In this document: piece by piece, positions 5,743-6,573 of the stretch
Layout: every line of letters begins with the position of its first letter
Position numbering within the stretch: the stretch's first letter is position 1
Origin: Pseudomonadota bacterium
GTDB taxonomy: Bacteria; Pseudomonadota; Alphaproteobacteria; Sphingomonadales; Sphingomonadaceae
DNA length: 6,573 nt
Direction: 5' to 3'
NCBI GenBank assembly: GCA_023386515.1
Contig: JAEWJQ010000307.1
Span: forward strand, 1-6,573
Made by a program: the position numbers and the translations under genes
The notes under the pieces: model-generated
What the model was told of the DNA's origin: nothing
What the model saw: the letters and a program-made list of their open reading frames with translations, nothing else
The model's database searches: none

Positions 5743-6573
5743 CTATTCCGACGTCTTGCCCAGCGCGAGCAGGATCTGGCGCTCTTCCAGGTCCAACTCT
5801 TCGGTCAGCGTCATCAGCGTCTCGCCATCGATCGCGTCGCGGCGGCTGCGCAGATCCTTGCGCGCCGCCTGGATGCGCGCGAGCTTGGCCTGCAGCGTCG
5901 TGGCGAGCGGGATCGCGGACGGGCGGGTGCCCCGCTGCCTGGCGCGATCCTCCTGATGCTGCATCGCCTGCACCGGATGGCGTGCGGCATCGGGCTGGCT
6001 CGGCCCCACGCCGGCGATCGCCGCCGCGACGATCTCGCGGGCGGTCTGGGTTGCGGGCGTGACCTCGTGGATCTGCGGATCGTCGATGTCGACCCAGCGG
6101 ATCAGCAGCTTCAGCGTCGTGCCCTGCACCACCAGCGTGGTGAAGATCGCGCAAAAGGCCAGGAAGATGATCAGGTCGCGGCCCGGAAAGGACATCGGCA
6201 GCGCCAGCGCCGCCGCCAGGCTGACGACGCCGCGCATTCCCGACCAGGAGATGATCGTCGGATAGCTGGGCGGCGGGGTGAACGATCCGCCGCGGATCAC
6301 CGCCATGATCGCCGAGGCGGGGTAGAAGGTGGCGAACACCCAGAGGAAGCGCGACACGATCAGCACCAGCGACACGATCGCGCCGAGCATCAGCAGCTCG
6401 CCCGGCTGATAATGCGCGATCCGCGACAGGATGCCGCGCAGCTGCAAACCCACCAGCAGGAACACGAGGCTGGACAGGGTGAATTCGACCAGTTCCCAGG
6501 CGCTGTTGGTTTCCAACCGGGTCTGCGCGGACAGCTTGAGCTGCGCCCGACCGATCAGGCCGCCGCACACCAC
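5743..6573 (-). CDS. CPA1-family Na+/H+ antiporter, C-terminal half (N-terminus outside window)
   Basis: Inner-membrane cation/proton antiporter of the monovalent cation:proton antiporter-1 family. The frame is open to the window edge (6573), so the N-terminal transmembrane half is missing; 276 residues are visible, stopping with TAG (5745-5743). Numbered from the edge, membrane segments are at about 30-45 (ELVEFTLSSLVFLLVGLQL, a family hallmark), 60-90 (one or two segments), 105-128 (SWSGMRGVVSLAAALALP, the conserved Gly-x-Arg-Gly motif with the family's essential-type Arg114) and 133-158 (LIIFLAFCAIFTTLVVQGTT). Residues 160-276 form a cytoplasmic tail, ending in a charged helix (LRSRRDAIDGETL, then EELDLEERQILLALG). 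Such tails often regulate transport. Probable role: Na+ or K+ export and pH homeostasis; the ion cannot be told from this part. The gene faces the Lys-Pro protein gene and shares a 56-nt gap with it. Confidence 0.93.
   Translation of the reverse strand: MVCGGLIGRAQLKLSAQTRLETNSAWELVEFTLSSLVFLLVGLQLRGILSRIAHYQPGELLMLGAIVSLVLIVSRFLWVFATFYPASAIMAVIRGGSFTPPPSYPTIISWSGMRGVVSLAAALALPMSFPGRDLIIFLAFCAIFTTLVVQGTTLKLLIRWVDIDDPQIHEVTPATQTAREIVAAAIAGVGPSQPDAARHPVQAMQHQEDRARQRGTRPSAIPLATTLQAKLARIQAARKDLRSRRDAIDGETLMTLTEELDLEERQILLALGKTSE

Noticed and set aside
4667..6568. A very long open frame on the minus strand (over 600 codons) spanning four + strand features and the antiporter region.
   Set aside because: It is a shadow frame kept open by high G+C content. 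It is Arg/Ala/Gly-rich without domains and overlaps genes with clear family signatures in other frames.

Overview
The window looks like chromosomal DNA from an alphaproteobacterium, most likely a sphingomonad (Sphingomonas or a close relative). The reasons are the high G+C content with strong G/C preference at third codon positions, a textbook EcfG (general stress sigma factor) promoter, a LOV-HisKA-receiver hybrid kinase, and two small proteins of types I associate with sphingomonads. No rRNA, tRNA, insertion sequence, CRISPR array or phage gene is visible. The taxonomic assignment is inference from gene content, not from a marker gene.

Layout. Positions 1-1757 (+) hold the 3' part of katG, a bifunctional catalase-peroxidase whose N-terminus lies outside the window. 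A perfect 15-bp hairpin follows at 1796-1830. Next come two overlapping genes on the same strand: a 128-aa SpoIIAA/STAS-like protein (1922-2308) and a 216-aa soluble protein joining a PAS domain to only the hairpin tip of a chemotaxis-receptor signalling domain (2305-2955). After a regulatory gap of about 290 nt (2956-3246) comes a LOV-domain hybrid histidine kinase (3247-4821; a TTG at 3175 is an alternative start). It is followed closely by a 52-aa protein (4838-4996) and then a 195-aa protein with a Lys-Pro repeat and a charged C-terminal helix (5099-5686). The last 831 bases (5743-6573, - strand) are the C-terminal half of a CPA1-type Na+/H+ antiporter, convergent with the + strand genes.

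How the parts may work together. The most informative regulatory signal is GGAAC-N16-CGTT at 3094-3118, an exact match to the alphaproteobacterial EcfG consensus, placed correctly to transcribe the LOV kinase and the small gene behind it. A second, weaker match (GGGAC-N16-CGTT, 5066-5090) lies immediately before the Lys-Pro protein. I infer a local module combining blue-light sensing, two-component signalling and general stress, beside a peroxide-detoxifying enzyme and an ion/pH homeostasis transporter. The STAS-like plus PAS/receptor-tip pair may be an accessory signalling unit, but its partners are not in the window. All genes belong to recognisable families; the less usual elements are the minimal receptor-like protein and the stress-promoter wiring of the photoreceptor kinase.
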